Assembly (NCBI RefSeq): GCF_002211765.1
Contig: NZ_CP022133.1
Location: 1,736,001-1,800,000 of the forward strand
Direction: 5' to 3'
Length of the DNA stretch: 64,000 nucleotides
From: Idiomarina piscisalsi
GTDB lineage: Bacteria > Pseudomonadota > Gammaproteobacteria > Enterobacterales > Alteromonadaceae
The notes under the pieces are model-generated. The model saw nothing but the letters and a program-made list of their open reading frames with translations. It did no database searches and was not told the DNA's origin. This document shows, piece after piece, positions 18,298 to 27,617 of the stretch. A program made the translations under genes and the position numbers. Numbering within the stretch: position 1 is the first letter of the stretch; each line of letters opens with the position of its first letter.

Positions 18298-20703
18298 ATG
18301 CGACACATACTCTTAATTTTTCTGCTTGTTTTAAGCAGTATCACTTCAGTCAGTCTGGCGTCTGAGCAAAAAGCGCCAGCCACTATCGAAGCCTTTACCG
18401 AGTCTTTTTCCCAAGAGGATGGCTTCTTTACTTTTTATCATGACGCCGCCAACGGAAAGTATTACCTGCAAGTGCCAAGAAGTGGCAAACAATTCATTTT
18501 TCAAACCAGTTTACCTTGGGGGTTAGGCTCTAATGACATTGGTTTAGACCGGGGACAGTTAGGTGACACGCGATTGTCGTCTTTTCATATTGAAGGCGAT
18601 AAAGCGTTACTCATGCAACATAACACCTATTACCGTGCGCAAACTGAAAATGCAGCAGAGCGTCAAAGCGTGAACGAAGCTTTCGCAGACGCGGTACTTT
18701 ACGGTTTTAACATTGTTGCCAACAACGAATCTCACGTACTCATTGATTACACACCGTATTTATTCACTGACGTGCACGGCGTAACCCAGCGGTTAGCGGC
18801 CACTGAGCAAGGACAGTATAACGTCGATGCCCAACGTTCTGTTATATACCCCGAACGCAGCAAAGGCTTTCCTAAAAACACCGAACTGGAAGCGAAAGTC
18901 ACCTTTGTTGGTGAGGGGCAAGGACGCTGGGTACGCGAAACGGCTGCCAATGCTGACGCTTTGACTCTCCACTTACACCACTCTTTTATTCAACTTCCGG
19001 ATGCCGGCTACTTGCCACGTGAATTCCATACTAACAGCGGCTTCTGGTCACACAGTTTTAAAGATTATGCCGCTCCACTTGGCGAGTCTATGACGGTGCA
19101 ATACATTCCGCGCCACCGTTTGCAGAAACAAGATCCGATTGCGTCTGAAAGTGAAGCGCGCCAACCTATCACTTACTACCTCGACCCCGGTGCGCCCGAG
19201 CCAGTTCGCTCTGCTTTGTTAGAAGGCGCAAAGTGGTGGCAGGAAGGTTTTGAAGCCATTGGTTATGACAATGCGTTTCAGGTGAAAATGTTGCCAGCAG
19301 ACGCCGATCCTATGGACGTTCGTTATAATGTTATTCAATGGGTTCACCGGGCTACCCGCGGATGGTCTTATGGCTCTTCTGTTATTGACCCACGCACCGG
19401 TGAAATCATTAAAGGTCACGTCACCTTAGGTTCACTGCGTGTGCGTCAGGATATGAAAATAGCATCGGCTTTGCTCGCACCTTTTGTTGAGGACAAGCAA
19501 GCATTAAAAGAAGCCGTTAAGGAAATGGCGTTAGCTCGTATTCGCCAGTTAAGCGCTCATGAAATTGGTCATACGTTAGGTATTGCTCATAACTTTGCCG
19601 CCAGTACAGCGGATCGCGCTTCGGTTATGGACTACCCTCACCCCTTGGTTAATTTGACGACCGAAGGCACCCTAACACTGGCGGACGCATACGATGTCGG
19701 ATTAGGTGTATGGGACAAGCAAGTCATTGCTTACGGTTACAGTGACTTCGGCGGTATGCCATCCGCTACCGAGCAGTTAGCTCGTATTTTGGACAAAAAC
19801 AAATCATTAGGGCTGGGTTTCATCTCAGACAGAGATGCACGACCTACCGGTGGCGCGCACCCAACGGCTCATTTATGGGATAACGGCAGTAATCCGGTTA
19901 CCGAACTGGAGCGTTTACTCACCGTCAGAGAGCAAGTTCTTACTAATTTCAGCAAAGCGTTTCTAAATGACAGCGAGCCGTTGAGCCGATTGCAGGAGTT
20001 TTTCGTTCCCGTCTACTTGTTGCACCGTTATCAGGCAGAAGCAGCGGTCAAATGGCTTGGCGGTGTCAACTATGAGTATTATCTGGCGGGTGATAATACG
20101 GACAGATACCGAGCGGTTGGCGGCTCGCGCCAACAGTCAGCTCTTTCTCAATTACTCAGAACCATTAGCGCCGATACGTTAGCCGTACCAGGGCAAATAC
20201 AACAATGGTTAGTGCCGTTGGCCTACGGCGAAAGCGACTCACGCGAGCGGTTTAACGGGAGGACGGGATTAATTCCAGATCCTGTTAGCATTGCTGCAAG
20301 CGCAGCGAACCATTCACTGCAATTAATACTGAACCCTCAACGCTTAAACCGCTTGGTACAACAACATAGTGCTGACAGTAATGTACCTTCACCGGCAGAG
20401 GTAAGCTCTCAGGTTTTCAAGCAGGTCTTTAACGACTGGAACGAAAACCCGAAAAGCCCATTGCATCAGCGACTTGTTACCACAGCAGTGAACGCGCTTA
20501 TCAAGACTGTTCAGAGCAGCAGTTTGGCGCCTGAAAGTCGCTTGCAAGTCATGTCAGAAATAAAACGTATGAAAGAAACGCTAGCCGCAAATGGCAATCG
20601 TTTTGCAACACAGCTTGCTGCCGATATTGACGGCTTTATAGAAAATGGTGAATGGCCGAAAAGCTATGAGCCTGAAGCACTCCCTCCAGGCTCACCTATC
20701 TAA
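18298..20703 (+). CDS. Exported zinc metalloprotease of the DUF5117/DUF4953 type
   Basis: An 801-residue protein with a Sec signal peptide (MRHILLIFLLVLSSITSVSLA). The extended zinc motif HEIGHTLGIAHNF is at residues 421-433, a metzincin-like HExxHxxGxxH. The N-terminal half resembles the DUF5117 region and the rest the DUF4953 region that usually accompany this motif in bacterial exported peptidases. A downstream SVMDYPHP segment could form the Met-turn. The substrate is unknown; periplasmic or secreted peptide degradation is inferred. The gene starts 3 bases after fldB, an unexpected partner. Confidence 0.85.
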   Translation: MRHILLIFLLVLSSITSVSLASEQKAPATIEAFTESFSQEDGFFTFYHDAANGKYYLQVPRSGKQFIFQTSLPWGLGSNDIGLDRGQLGDTRLSSFHIEGDKALLMQHNTYYRAQTENAAERQSVNEAFADAVLYGFNIVANNESHVLIDYTPYLFTDVHGVTQRLAATEQGQYNVDAQRSVIYPERSKGFPKNTELEAKVTFVGEGQGRWVRETAANADALTLHLHHSFIQLPDAGYLPREFHTNSGFWSHSFKDYAAPLGESMTVQYIPRHRLQKQDPIASESEARQPITYYLDPGAPEPVRSALLEGAKWWQEGFEAIGYDNAFQVKMLPADADPMDVRYNVIQWVHRATRGWSYGSSVIDPRTGEIIKGHVTLGSLRVRQDMKIASALLAPFVEDKQALKEAVKEMALARIRQLSAHEIGHTLGIAHNFAASTADRASVMDYPHPLVNLTTEGTLTLADAYDVGLGVWDKQVIAYGYSDFGGMPSATEQLARILDKNKSLGLGFISDRDARPTGGAHPTAHLWDNGSNPVTELERLLTVREQVLTNFSKAFLNDSEPLSRLQEFFVPVYLLHRYQAEAAVKWLGGVNYEYYLAGDNTDRYRAVGGSRQQSALSQLLRTISADTLAVPGQIQQWLVPLAYGESDSRERFNGRTGLIPDPVSIAASAANHSLQLILNPQRLNRLVQQHSADSNVPSPAEVSSQVFKQVFNDWNENPKSPLHQRLVTTAVNALIKTVQSSSLAPESRLQVMSEIKRMKETLAANGNRFATQLAADIDGFIENGEWPKSYEPEALPPGSPI

Positions 20704-20712
20704 TGAAAAGTG

Positions 20713-20737
20713 GCAGGGTTGCTTACAGCGACCCTGC
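20713..20737 (-). terminator. Hairpin terminator of the thioesterase gene
   Basis: A 10-bp stem (20713-20722 with 20728-20737, one G-U pair) encloses a 5-base loop holding the stop codon of the thioesterase gene. On the minus strand it is followed by CACTTTTC. It lies between convergent ends, 9 bases after the metalloprotease stop. Confidence 0.55.
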
Positions 20738-21115
20738 AAAATCGTCCAGTTCGTCCTTCGTTTTACCGTGAGCCGTTGGCTTACGAGTTTCAGGGTCAAT
20801 GTGAACAAAGACGATATCGTCGGCCGTACAGATATTTTGCTTGGTATGTTTATTACGCACTAAGCACGTAATAGCCAATGAAGTACGCCCGACCGTTTTC
20901 ACTTCCAGACCGAACTCAACAACGTCGCCCTGAAATGCTGAAGTTTCAAAAGTAATGGCACCAATGTGTTTCGTTACCAGGCTTTTAGCACCTAACTGGC
21001 AGCTGGCAAAGATGTAAGCCTCTTCATCAATCCACTCCAGAATACGGCCACCAAACAGTGAACCGGCAAAGTTAAGATCATTTGGCATTACTAAACGGCG
21101 AGATAAAAAGCGCAT
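20723..21115 (-). CDS. Hotdog-fold acyl-CoA thioesterase
   Basis: A 130-residue single hotdog domain of the YciA/BFIT-like acyl-CoA thioesterase group. The segment NDLNFAGSLFGGRILEWIDEEAYI carries the active-site Asn/Asp-type region (first residues) and the long helix, and FVHIDPETRKP follows near the end. It would hydrolyse acyl-CoA to free fatty acid and CoA; chain preference cannot be read. The start is the ATG at 21115 because AGGAG lies 5 bases upstream; the GTG at 21121 overlaps that ribosome-binding site. A TATAAT on the minus strand (21165-21160) could be its own -10 element. Confidence 0.85.
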   Translation of the reverse strand: MRFLSRRLVMPNDLNFAGSLFGGRILEWIDEEAYIFASCQLGAKSLVTKHIGAITFETSAFQGDVVEFGLEVKTVGRTSLAITCLVRNKHTKQNICTADDIVFVHIDPETRKPTAHGKTKDELDDFAGSL

Positions 21116-21167
21116 AACCACTCCTTTGTTGAGAACTCTTTCGAGAAGGATATGCGCATATTATAAC

Positions 21168-23396
21168 CTATTGTTCGCCAATGGTTTGTTGAAAAAATTG
21201 GGCGATCATCGAGTAGAGATGAGTTTTTGTATGACGTCCGTTAATGGAGTGCTTCTTACCCGGGTAGTTCATCATTTCAAACGACTGTTCGTTATCCTGC
21301 AACTGCTTGTAAAGTTTGGTGCTGTGCGTGAATAGGACATTGTCATCAGCCATGCCGTGGTACATCAACAAGTCACCTTTAAGACCATCTGCGTATGGAA
21401 ACACCGACGCAGCCTCATAGTTTTCACCTTCATCAGGCATGCCCATAAAACGCTCGGTGTAATGGGTGTCGTACAAGCGCCAGTCTGTTACCGGCGCTCC
21501 AGAAACGCCCGCTTTAAAATGCTCCGGTGCTTTAAACATCGCCATCAGTGTCATGTAGCCGCCGTAGCTGTGCCCATAAATACCAATACGACTTCCATCC
21601 ACATAAGGCAATGACTTAAGGAAAGTCGCTCCGGTTACCTGATCCGTCACTTCCGGCGAGCCCATGTTTTTATAAATAGGTGCTTCAAACGCTTTGCCAC
21701 GGTTATCCGAGCCCCGGTTGTCTAATGTAAAGACAATAAAGCCCTGCTGCGCCATATACTGAACAAAATGGTTGCCCCAGCTTTTCGTCACCCGCTGCGC
21801 TCCCGGTCCTCCGTACACATAGACCATCACCGGGTATTTTTGGGTTTTATCAAAGCCCGTCGGCTTGGTCATTTTGTAATACAACGTTTGTCCGTCTTCA
21901 GCCGTTAGCTCACCGAATTCCGGATAACGCCAGTCACGCATGTACTTCGCAAGTGGGTGGTTTTTGTCTATGCTGTTTTCCAAAAGCCATGCCTGACGCT
22001 CTCCCGTTGGGCCGTGTAAACTGACTTGCACTGGCTGTTCAGGCGAGGAGAACGTATCAATATAGCGGTGAAACGTCGATGAAAACTCAACGTCGTGCAT
22101 ACCTTCTCGCTCAGTAATCTGGGTTGGGTTATTACTGGAACCACTATTTAACTGAGCTCGATACAAATGACGTTCAAGTGGACTTTTCCGACGTGCGGTG
22201 AAATACAAAATACCAGAGCTTTCATCAACCGCTTCCAGTTCATCGACCATCCAGTCACCTGAAGTGAGCTGACGAATTAACGAGCCATCCAGTCGGTACA
22301 AGTACAAATGCTTGTACCCACTGCGCTCTGATGCCCAAATGAAATGGTTGTTATCTTCCAAAAAGTACAGATCATTATGAAGATTAATCCAGGTATCTGA
22401 GGTTTCTTCGACCAGTACGTTTTGCTGTTCCGTATCGACATTAAAAAGGCGCAAAGCCAACTGTTGCTGGTCACGACTTTGCCATTGGTAACTCAACCTC
22501 TCGCTGTCATTCAGCCAGTTGACCCGAGCTAAATACCCGTCCCCCAGCTCATCTAATCCAAGCCATTTAGTACGCTCGTCTCCCAGATGATAAACGCCCA
22601 AGTCGATATTGACGTTATCAGCACCAGCAAACGGGTAGCGCTGTTTAATAACTTTCACTTCATCTGCGTATATTTCAGTTCGGGTCGCCACAGGTACAGG
22701 GCTCTCATCGACTCGAGTTAAGGCAATAGCCGACTCGTCGGGCGACCACCAATACCCTGTCATGCGCTTCATTTCTTCCTGGGCAACAAATTCCGCCATA
22801 CCGTATTTGACTAACCCACCACCTTCAGTAGTTACTGCCGTCTCTTTTCCACTCGCTAAATCGATATAGAAAAGATTTTGATTTCTAATAAAAGAAACGA
22901 ACTTTCCTTTTGGGGACAAACGGGCATCGGTTTCAAAAGCTTCCGTTTCAGTCAAGCGCTTCACCTCGGTGCTTTTCACCGAGTAATAAAATATGTCACC
23001 GTTGTAGGGAAACAGTATGGCATCGCCATTATTTGACCAACTGTACTCGATAATGCCCGTTCCGCTAATGCGTTGACGTTCCCGGCGAGCCTTTTCTTCT
23101 TCAGATAACTCCTGCGAGCTGGACGTTAAGTCATTAGCAGCGACCAGTTTTTTGTGCTCCGCTTTTTTAATGTCATAGAGCCATAAGTCATAGCGATCCG
23201 GGTTCGCTTCACTGCCCTTTAAGTACGACAAGTAATTGTCGCCAGGCGCGAAGCGCAAAGACCGCGGCTTTTCACCAACCAAAGACGGCGCACTAAACAA
23301 ACGCTCTATTGTAAGTTTCTCGGCCGTTGCCGACGTACTTAAAACGACACAAAAAACACCAATCAATGAGGTGACAAAGCGGGATTTAATAAACAA
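21168..23396 (-). CDS. Exported S9 prolyl oligopeptidase/DPP-IV family peptidase
   Basis: Serine peptidase with an N-terminal beta-propeller (DPP-IV N-region) and a C-terminal alpha/beta-hydrolase domain. The nucleophile is in GIYGHSYGGYM, the acid in MADDNVLFTHS and the histidine in GKKHSINGR near the end. It probably cleaves dipeptides, perhaps Xaa-Pro, from peptides in the periplasm. The open frame extends to a GTG at 23501 but that N-terminus is not a signal sequence and crosses a stable hairpin. The TTG at 23396 has TTAAGG about 8 bases upstream and gives a good signal peptide ending near STSATA, so I use it (742 residues). It follows the TonB receptor on the same strand after 147 bases. 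Confidence 0.88.
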   Translation of the reverse strand: MFIKSRFVTSLIGVFCVVLSTSATAEKLTIERLFSAPSLVGEKPRSLRFAPGDNYLSYLKGSEANPDRYDLWLYDIKKAEHKKLVAANDLTSSSQELSEEEKARRERQRISGTGIIEYSWSNNGDAILFPYNGDIFYYSVKSTEVKRLTETEAFETDARLSPKGKFVSFIRNQNLFYIDLASGKETAVTTEGGGLVKYGMAEFVAQEEMKRMTGYWWSPDESAIALTRVDESPVPVATRTEIYADEVKVIKQRYPFAGADNVNIDLGVYHLGDERTKWLGLDELGDGYLARVNWLNDSERLSYQWQSRDQQQLALRLFNVDTEQQNVLVEETSDTWINLHNDLYFLEDNNHFIWASERSGYKHLYLYRLDGSLIRQLTSGDWMVDELEAVDESSGILYFTARRKSPLERHLYRAQLNSGSSNNPTQITEREGMHDVEFSSTFHRYIDTFSSPEQPVQVSLHGPTGERQAWLLENSIDKNHPLAKYMRDWRYPEFGELTAEDGQTLYYKMTKPTGFDKTQKYPVMVYVYGGPGAQRVTKSWGNHFVQYMAQQGFIVFTLDNRGSDNRGKAFEAPIYKNMGSPEVTDQVTGATFLKSLPYVDGSRIGIYGHSYGGYMTLMAMFKAPEHFKAGVSGAPVTDWRLYDTHYTERFMGMPDEGENYEAASVFPYADGLKGDLLMYHGMADDNVLFTHSTKLYKQLQDNEQSFEMMNYPGKKHSINGRHTKTHLYSMIAQFFQQTIGEQ

Positions 23397-23506
23397 AACA
23401 GCTACCTTAAAGTGACTTGTTAAACAGCTGTTAACAATGATAGCAAACTGACAATGAAATGTCGGTGACTGTGCGGTGAACTGACGGGAAAATACTGTCA
23501 CTAGAG

Positions 23507-23533
23507 CACCGCCACTAAAAAACAGTGGCGGTG
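23507..23533. other. Perfect 10-bp stem-loop between receptor and S9 peptidase
   Basis: CACCGCCACT (23507-23516) and AGTGGCGGTG (23524-23533) enclose a 7-base A/T loop. On the minus strand it lies just after the receptor stop codon. No T-run follows the stem on either strand, so it is not a standard Rho-independent terminator; it could be a transcript-stabilising or attenuating structure. Confidence 0.6.
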
Positions 23534-23543
23534 TATTCGGGCT

Positions 23544-25697
23544 TTAGAAAGTAATAGACACTCCTGCCTGGAACTGACGCCCCATTACCGGAGCCTCCTC
23601 TTTTAAGTAAGAGCTATGCACTAAGCCGAGCTGATTGGTAAGGTTTTCCCCCTTCAAATAAAGGGTCGCACCATAATTTGCCAACCAGTTTGGATACATG
23701 TTTACGCGTGCATTTAACAGGCCATAAGCATCTGTTTCTGACTCGTTCACTGCCACCTTATCCTGAGAGAAATAACGCGTGTAACCGAGAGAGCCATCCC
23801 AACTTTGCGCCTGATAGCGAACTTCAGCCCCCAGACGTTGAGCCGGAATTCGAGCTAAATTACCACCGTCACGCTGTTTCGCGCGAGTGTAGTCACTGAA
23901 ACTATGGACTGACCAAGCGTCACTTAATTGCCAATCTAGCTCAAGCTCATAACCATAAAGCTCAGCATCCAGCTGACTAAACTGAACCACTTGTAGTGCT
24001 TTGCCGTGAGCATGCTCTTCATGTTCATGCTCTTCGTGCTGATGCTCATCATGGTCTTCATCGCCATGCAACTGGTCGCTGGTTAACCCTACAAAGTCAT
24101 CATAAATGAAGTCGTCTACACGGTTATAGAACACATTAACGTTGGCGTGGAAAGAGTCAGTTTCATAATGCACACCAAGGTCCAGGTTATTTGAGCGCTC
24201 CGTTTCAATACGGTGCTCTGCCGTTTCTATGTGGTATTCACCGGAAGTTTCTTCATGCAGTTCATAGCCAAGTCCTAACTCATAGGTACGAGTCGCAAAA
24301 TGGTTACCATTGGAAAACACTTCGGTACCGCTTGGTGCTCGCTCAGCATGACTCAAGTTAACCGATACAGACGTGTGCTTATCAAAGTGATACAAATAAC
24401 CCGCCGAGGCAGAAACCGCACTGAAGGTATTGAGCTGCCAGTCTTCGCTGGCTAACGCGGTACGCTCATAACGCGCACCTAAATCGACGTGATGAGCACC
24501 AAATTCTTGCTCCACCACCCAGAAAAGCCCTTGTGTTCTGCGGGAAGTATCCGGTGTGAAGGCTTCGTCACCAATGGCTGACTTGTCACTAATGTCCCAC
24601 TGCCAACCGATAGCACCAGACCAGCCCGCTAACTTTTGGTGACGTGCCGTTAAGCGAACTTCTTTTTGCTGATTTTCAAACTGGGTTGCGACGAAGTCTT
24701 CTTCGATTTCCTGATGTTGATAATCAGTAAGAGCGCCTCGAAAATCCACTTGCTCAATACCGCTGAACGGACTTCTCCATTGACCCGCAATCTGAACGCG
24801 ATCCTGTTCTAAATTTGCGTAAGGACCATGAGCTTCGTGCAACTCCTCTTCATGGACCTCATTAGAGTGCTCTTCTTCGTGATCTGCTTCGTGCTCTTCC
24901 TCATGGTGACCATGTCCTGGAATACCATAGTCCTGCGACAGTCCCTGATAAGACAGTCCAAAAAAGCCGTTATCAAATTGATAACTCACACCCAGTGTTC
25001 CGCCCTGAGCTTCAACAAAACTGTTTTCAACGGAGTCAACGCGCTCGCCTTCATCATTGATAAAGGACGCCGTTTCATAGTCACTCGCATCTCGTATAAA
25101 CGCATCGGTATAAAGCGCCCAGGTGCCATTACCTACTTGTAGGTCGTACGATGCTTCTTTGTTGTCATTATTTGACGACAATGAGCCATTCACATTACCT
25201 TGCAACCCATAAATCGGTTCGCTCGGAATGCGGTTGTCGACAACGTTGATAACCCCGCCAATAGCACCACTACCGTATAGAAGCGTTGCCGGCCCACGCA
25301 AAACCTCTATTTGTTCAGCCGTGCTGGTTTCGGTTGTCACTGCATGGTCCGGGCTTCCGCGGGATACGTCACCGGTGTCTAATCCATTTTGGGTGATTTT
25401 TACACGAGGCCCGCCAAGCCCACGTACAATAGGACTCCCGGCCACATTGGCAAAATGTGTGTTGTTAATTCCGGGTTCGGACGACAACGTCTCACCTAAA
25501 CTGTGTGCGTGTCTTTGTTTAAGCTCATCACCCGAAATAATACTGACGGGCTGCGTCGATTCTAATGCGGTTTTTCCCAATGGGTTTGCCGTTATGGTGA
25601 TAACCTCAGTGGGGTCCGGATGCTCATGCTCCTGGTCTTGCGCCAATGCCGCCGATGAAACAGCGAGAATAGCTAAGGTTAAAGTATTCAACTTCAT
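23544..25697 (-). CDS. TonB-dependent receptor, ZnuD-like, with His-rich loops
   Basis: A 717-residue outer-membrane receptor. It has a signal peptide (about 1-19), a plug domain (TEVITITANP to about residue 160, with the GSGAIGGVINVVDNR motif), then a 22-strand-type barrel ending in the outer-membrane sorting residue Phe (QFQAGVSITF). Two predicted surface loops are dense in His and Glu (about residues 264-295 and 545-565), and the mature N-terminus starts DQEHEHPDP. Such His-rich loops are typical of zinc receptors like ZnuD. A perfect Zur-box palindrome lies 22 bases upstream of the start. Zinc (or zinc-chelate) import is therefore the best reading; copper or nickel cannot be excluded. Confidence 0.88.
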   Translation of the reverse strand: MKLNTLTLAILAVSSAALAQDQEHEHPDPTEVITITANPLGKTALESTQPVSIISGDELKQRHAHSLGETLSSEPGINNTHFANVAGSPIVRGLGGPRVKITQNGLDTGDVSRGSPDHAVTTETSTAEQIEVLRGPATLLYGSGAIGGVINVVDNRIPSEPIYGLQGNVNGSLSSNNDNKEASYDLQVGNGTWALYTDAFIRDASDYETASFINDEGERVDSVENSFVEAQGGTLGVSYQFDNGFFGLSYQGLSQDYGIPGHGHHEEEHEADHEEEHSNEVHEEELHEAHGPYANLEQDRVQIAGQWRSPFSGIEQVDFRGALTDYQHQEIEEDFVATQFENQQKEVRLTARHQKLAGWSGAIGWQWDISDKSAIGDEAFTPDTSRRTQGLFWVVEQEFGAHHVDLGARYERTALASEDWQLNTFSAVSASAGYLYHFDKHTSVSVNLSHAERAPSGTEVFSNGNHFATRTYELGLGYELHEETSGEYHIETAEHRIETERSNNLDLGVHYETDSFHANVNVFYNRVDDFIYDDFVGLTSDQLHGDEDHDEHQHEEHEHEEHAHGKALQVVQFSQLDAELYGYELELDWQLSDAWSVHSFSDYTRAKQRDGGNLARIPAQRLGAEVRYQAQSWDGSLGYTRYFSQDKVAVNESETDAYGLLNARVNMYPNWLANYGATLYLKGENLTNQLGLVHSSYLKEEAPVMGRQFQAGVSITF

Positions 25698-25718
25698 GAC
25701 AAATTGCCCTTCTTGATT

Positions 25719-25735
25719 ATGTTATAATATAACAT
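25719..25735. promoter_or_regulatory. Zur box between TonB receptor and M28 peptidase
   Basis: ATGTTATA-A-TATAACAT is a perfect 17-bp palindrome. It matches the core of the gammaproteobacterial Zur consensus (GAAATGTTATANTATAACATTTC) at every core position. It also contains TATAAT (plus, 25723-25728), so a bound repressor would cover a -10 element. It sits 22 bases from the receptor start and about 117 from the divergent peptidase start. Control of the receptor is likely; control of the peptidase is possible. Confidence 0.85.
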
Positions 25736-25851
25736 TACGTAAATCAGGAACATTTTGCAACACTCTTTTGCTGAGAATCTATGGTTGAATAATGCTCGCT
25801 CAGGTACAATCAATTCGATTCTCGAGAACAACTACAATCAGAGGACAGCTC

Positions 25852-27498
25852 ATGAAACTTTCTCGTATCCTTGCACCCGCGGCGCTTAGTCTATTTGTTG
25901 CCGCTTGCGGAGCACCGGAAACTCAGTCGCAAACCGTTGATGTCAGCGCAAAAGAAGCCAACATTCGTTCGCACCTTGAGTTTTTGGCTGACGACGATCT
26001 TAAAGGCCGCCAAACCGGCAGCGAAGGTCATGAAATTGCGTCGAACTATATCGTTTCTGAATTTAAACGCCTTGGCTTAGAACCAGCCGGCGATGATGGC
26101 ACTTATTATCAGCGCATACCGTTTCGCAAAAGCACATTAAAAGAAAACAGTGCATCAATGACCTACGAAGTAAACGGTGAAACCGTAGAGTTCGATTTCC
26201 CGAAAGAGTTTATTACCGGTCCAAGTCATTACAGCGAACAAGATCAAGTATCTGCACCGCTAGTTTTTGTTGGTTACGGTATGGAAGCGCCTGAGTTTGG
26301 TCTTAATGACTACGAAGGTTTAAACGTTGAAGGCAAAATTGTTGTCATGTTGACGGGCCGCCCAGAGTTTTTGCCAAGCGAAGAAGGCGCTCATTTGTCT
26401 AACATTAAGTCTGACATTGCTCGCGAGAAAGGCGCTATTGGTATTATTACCTTGCATACGCCAGTGCGTGAAGAAGTCCGCAAATACGAAACCAGCGTTT
26501 ACTACACCAAAACCCCGCGCATGACTTGGTTAGGCCCAAATGGTCTTCCTAAAGGTCAGGAGCAGCAGATTAGCGGAACCGCATACTTAGACGACGAACC
26601 TGCAAAACGTTTGTTTGCCAATGCGCCAACTGAGTTAGAAACTATTTTCACCCAAATTCAGGAAGATCCGGATTTCTCACCGAAAGGTTTCGACCTGGAA
26701 GGTAAAGTGACGTTAAAGCGTGAGTCTCGCCATGAAGAGATTAGCAGCCCTAATGTCGCCGCTATTTTGCCTGGCTCTGACGAAAAACTGAAAGACGAAT
26801 ACGTTCTTTACACCGCGCACTCTGACCACATTGGTGTGATCAAAGACATGAGCCGCGAAGATAACATTAACAACGGCGCCATGGATAACGCCAGTGGCGT
26901 TTCCGTTATGCTGGAAACCGCACGTTTGTTTGTTGAGTCAGACAAAGAGTTTAAGCGTTCTGTCATGTTTCTTGCGGTAACCGCTGAAGAGAAAGGCTTA
27001 TTAGGCGCAGACTACTTCGCTAATAACCCAACCGTTCCTTTAAATAGTATCGTCGCTAACGTAAACCTGGATATGCCAGTATTACTTTATGACTTTGCTG
27101 ACGTTGTTGCTTTTGGTGCATCGCACTCAACCCTCGGCGAAACGGTCAGTAAAGCGGCTAAAAAGTACGACACAACTCAAAGCCCTGATCCAATGCCTGA
27201 ACAGGCGATTTTCACTCGCTCTGATCACTACACTCTGGTTAAGAAAGGCATTCCTGCTGTGTTCTTAATGACGGGCTTCAATTCTCGTACCGAAGGTGAA
27301 GACGGTGGTGAAGTTTGGGGTAAGTTCTTCGCTGAACATTATCATAAGCCAAGTGACGGCCTGAACTTAGACATTAACTACGAAGCCGGTGCACGCTTTA
27401 CCAATATCAACTTTGCTATTGGTGAAGAAATTGCCAATGCCGCACAACGTCCACAATGGTTGGAAGACTCATTCTTTGGAAAGCAATTTAACGACTAA
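25852..27498 (+). CDS. M28 family zinc aminopeptidase, lipoprotein
   Basis: A 548-residue lipoprotein: MKLSRILAPAALSLFVAACG has a VAAC lipobox, so it should be lipidated at Cys20 and face the periplasm or outer membrane. A PA-type insert (about 120-300) precedes the co-catalytic zinc peptidase core. Likely ligands are visible: His/Asp in TAHSDHIGV and MDNASG, the Glu pair in TAEEKGLLG, Asp in NLDMPV and His in RSDHYTLV. It would release N-terminal amino acids from peptides. I choose the ATG at 25852 (GAGG upstream); an upstream in-frame ATG (25792) gives no signal sequence. It is divergent from the zinc receptor and ends at a clear terminator. Confidence 0.9.
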   Translation: MKLSRILAPAALSLFVAACGAPETQSQTVDVSAKEANIRSHLEFLADDDLKGRQTGSEGHEIASNYIVSEFKRLGLEPAGDDGTYYQRIPFRKSTLKENSASMTYEVNGETVEFDFPKEFITGPSHYSEQDQVSAPLVFVGYGMEAPEFGLNDYEGLNVEGKIVVMLTGRPEFLPSEEGAHLSNIKSDIAREKGAIGIITLHTPVREEVRKYETSVYYTKTPRMTWLGPNGLPKGQEQQISGTAYLDDEPAKRLFANAPTELETIFTQIQEDPDFSPKGFDLEGKVTLKRESRHEEISSPNVAAILPGSDEKLKDEYVLYTAHSDHIGVIKDMSREDNINNGAMDNASGVSVMLETARLFVESDKEFKRSVMFLAVTAEEKGLLGADYFANNPTVPLNSIVANVNLDMPVLLYDFADVVAFGASHSTLGETVSKAAKKYDTTQSPDPMPEQAIFTRSDHYTLVKKGIPAVFLMTGFNSRTEGEDGGEVWGKFFAEHYHKPSDGLNLDINYEAGARFTNINFAIGEEIANAAQRPQWLEDSFFGKQFND

Positions 27499-27517
27499 GA
27501 CGTCTCGAATAGTCAGT

Positions 27518-27550
27518 AAAAGGGAGCGGTTTAGCTCCCTTTTCTTTTTA
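27518..27550 (+). terminator. Rho-independent terminator after M28 peptidase
   Basis: AAAAGGGAGC (27518-27527) pairs with GCTCCCTTTT (27534-27543) around a 6-base loop and is followed by CTTTTTA. Confidence 0.9.
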
Positions 27551-27617
27551 AGGTTCACAAAACTGTCACTCAAGCACCTTACAGTCAGGCTTACAAGTAA
27601 AACTTGGAGCTTGTACT

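Noticed and set aside
23397..23501. Long N-terminal extension of the S9 peptidase starting at GTG 23501
   Set aside because: It runs from a stable hairpin and does not form a signal sequence; TTG 23396 fits better.
23507..23533. Rho-independent terminator after the TonB receptor
   Set aside because: The stem is strong but no T-run follows it on either strand, so it is listed as a stem-loop of unknown role.
25792..25851. Twenty-residue N-terminal extension of the M28 peptidase
   Set aside because: It would bury the lipoprotein signal, and a better ribosome-binding site precedes the ATG at 25852.
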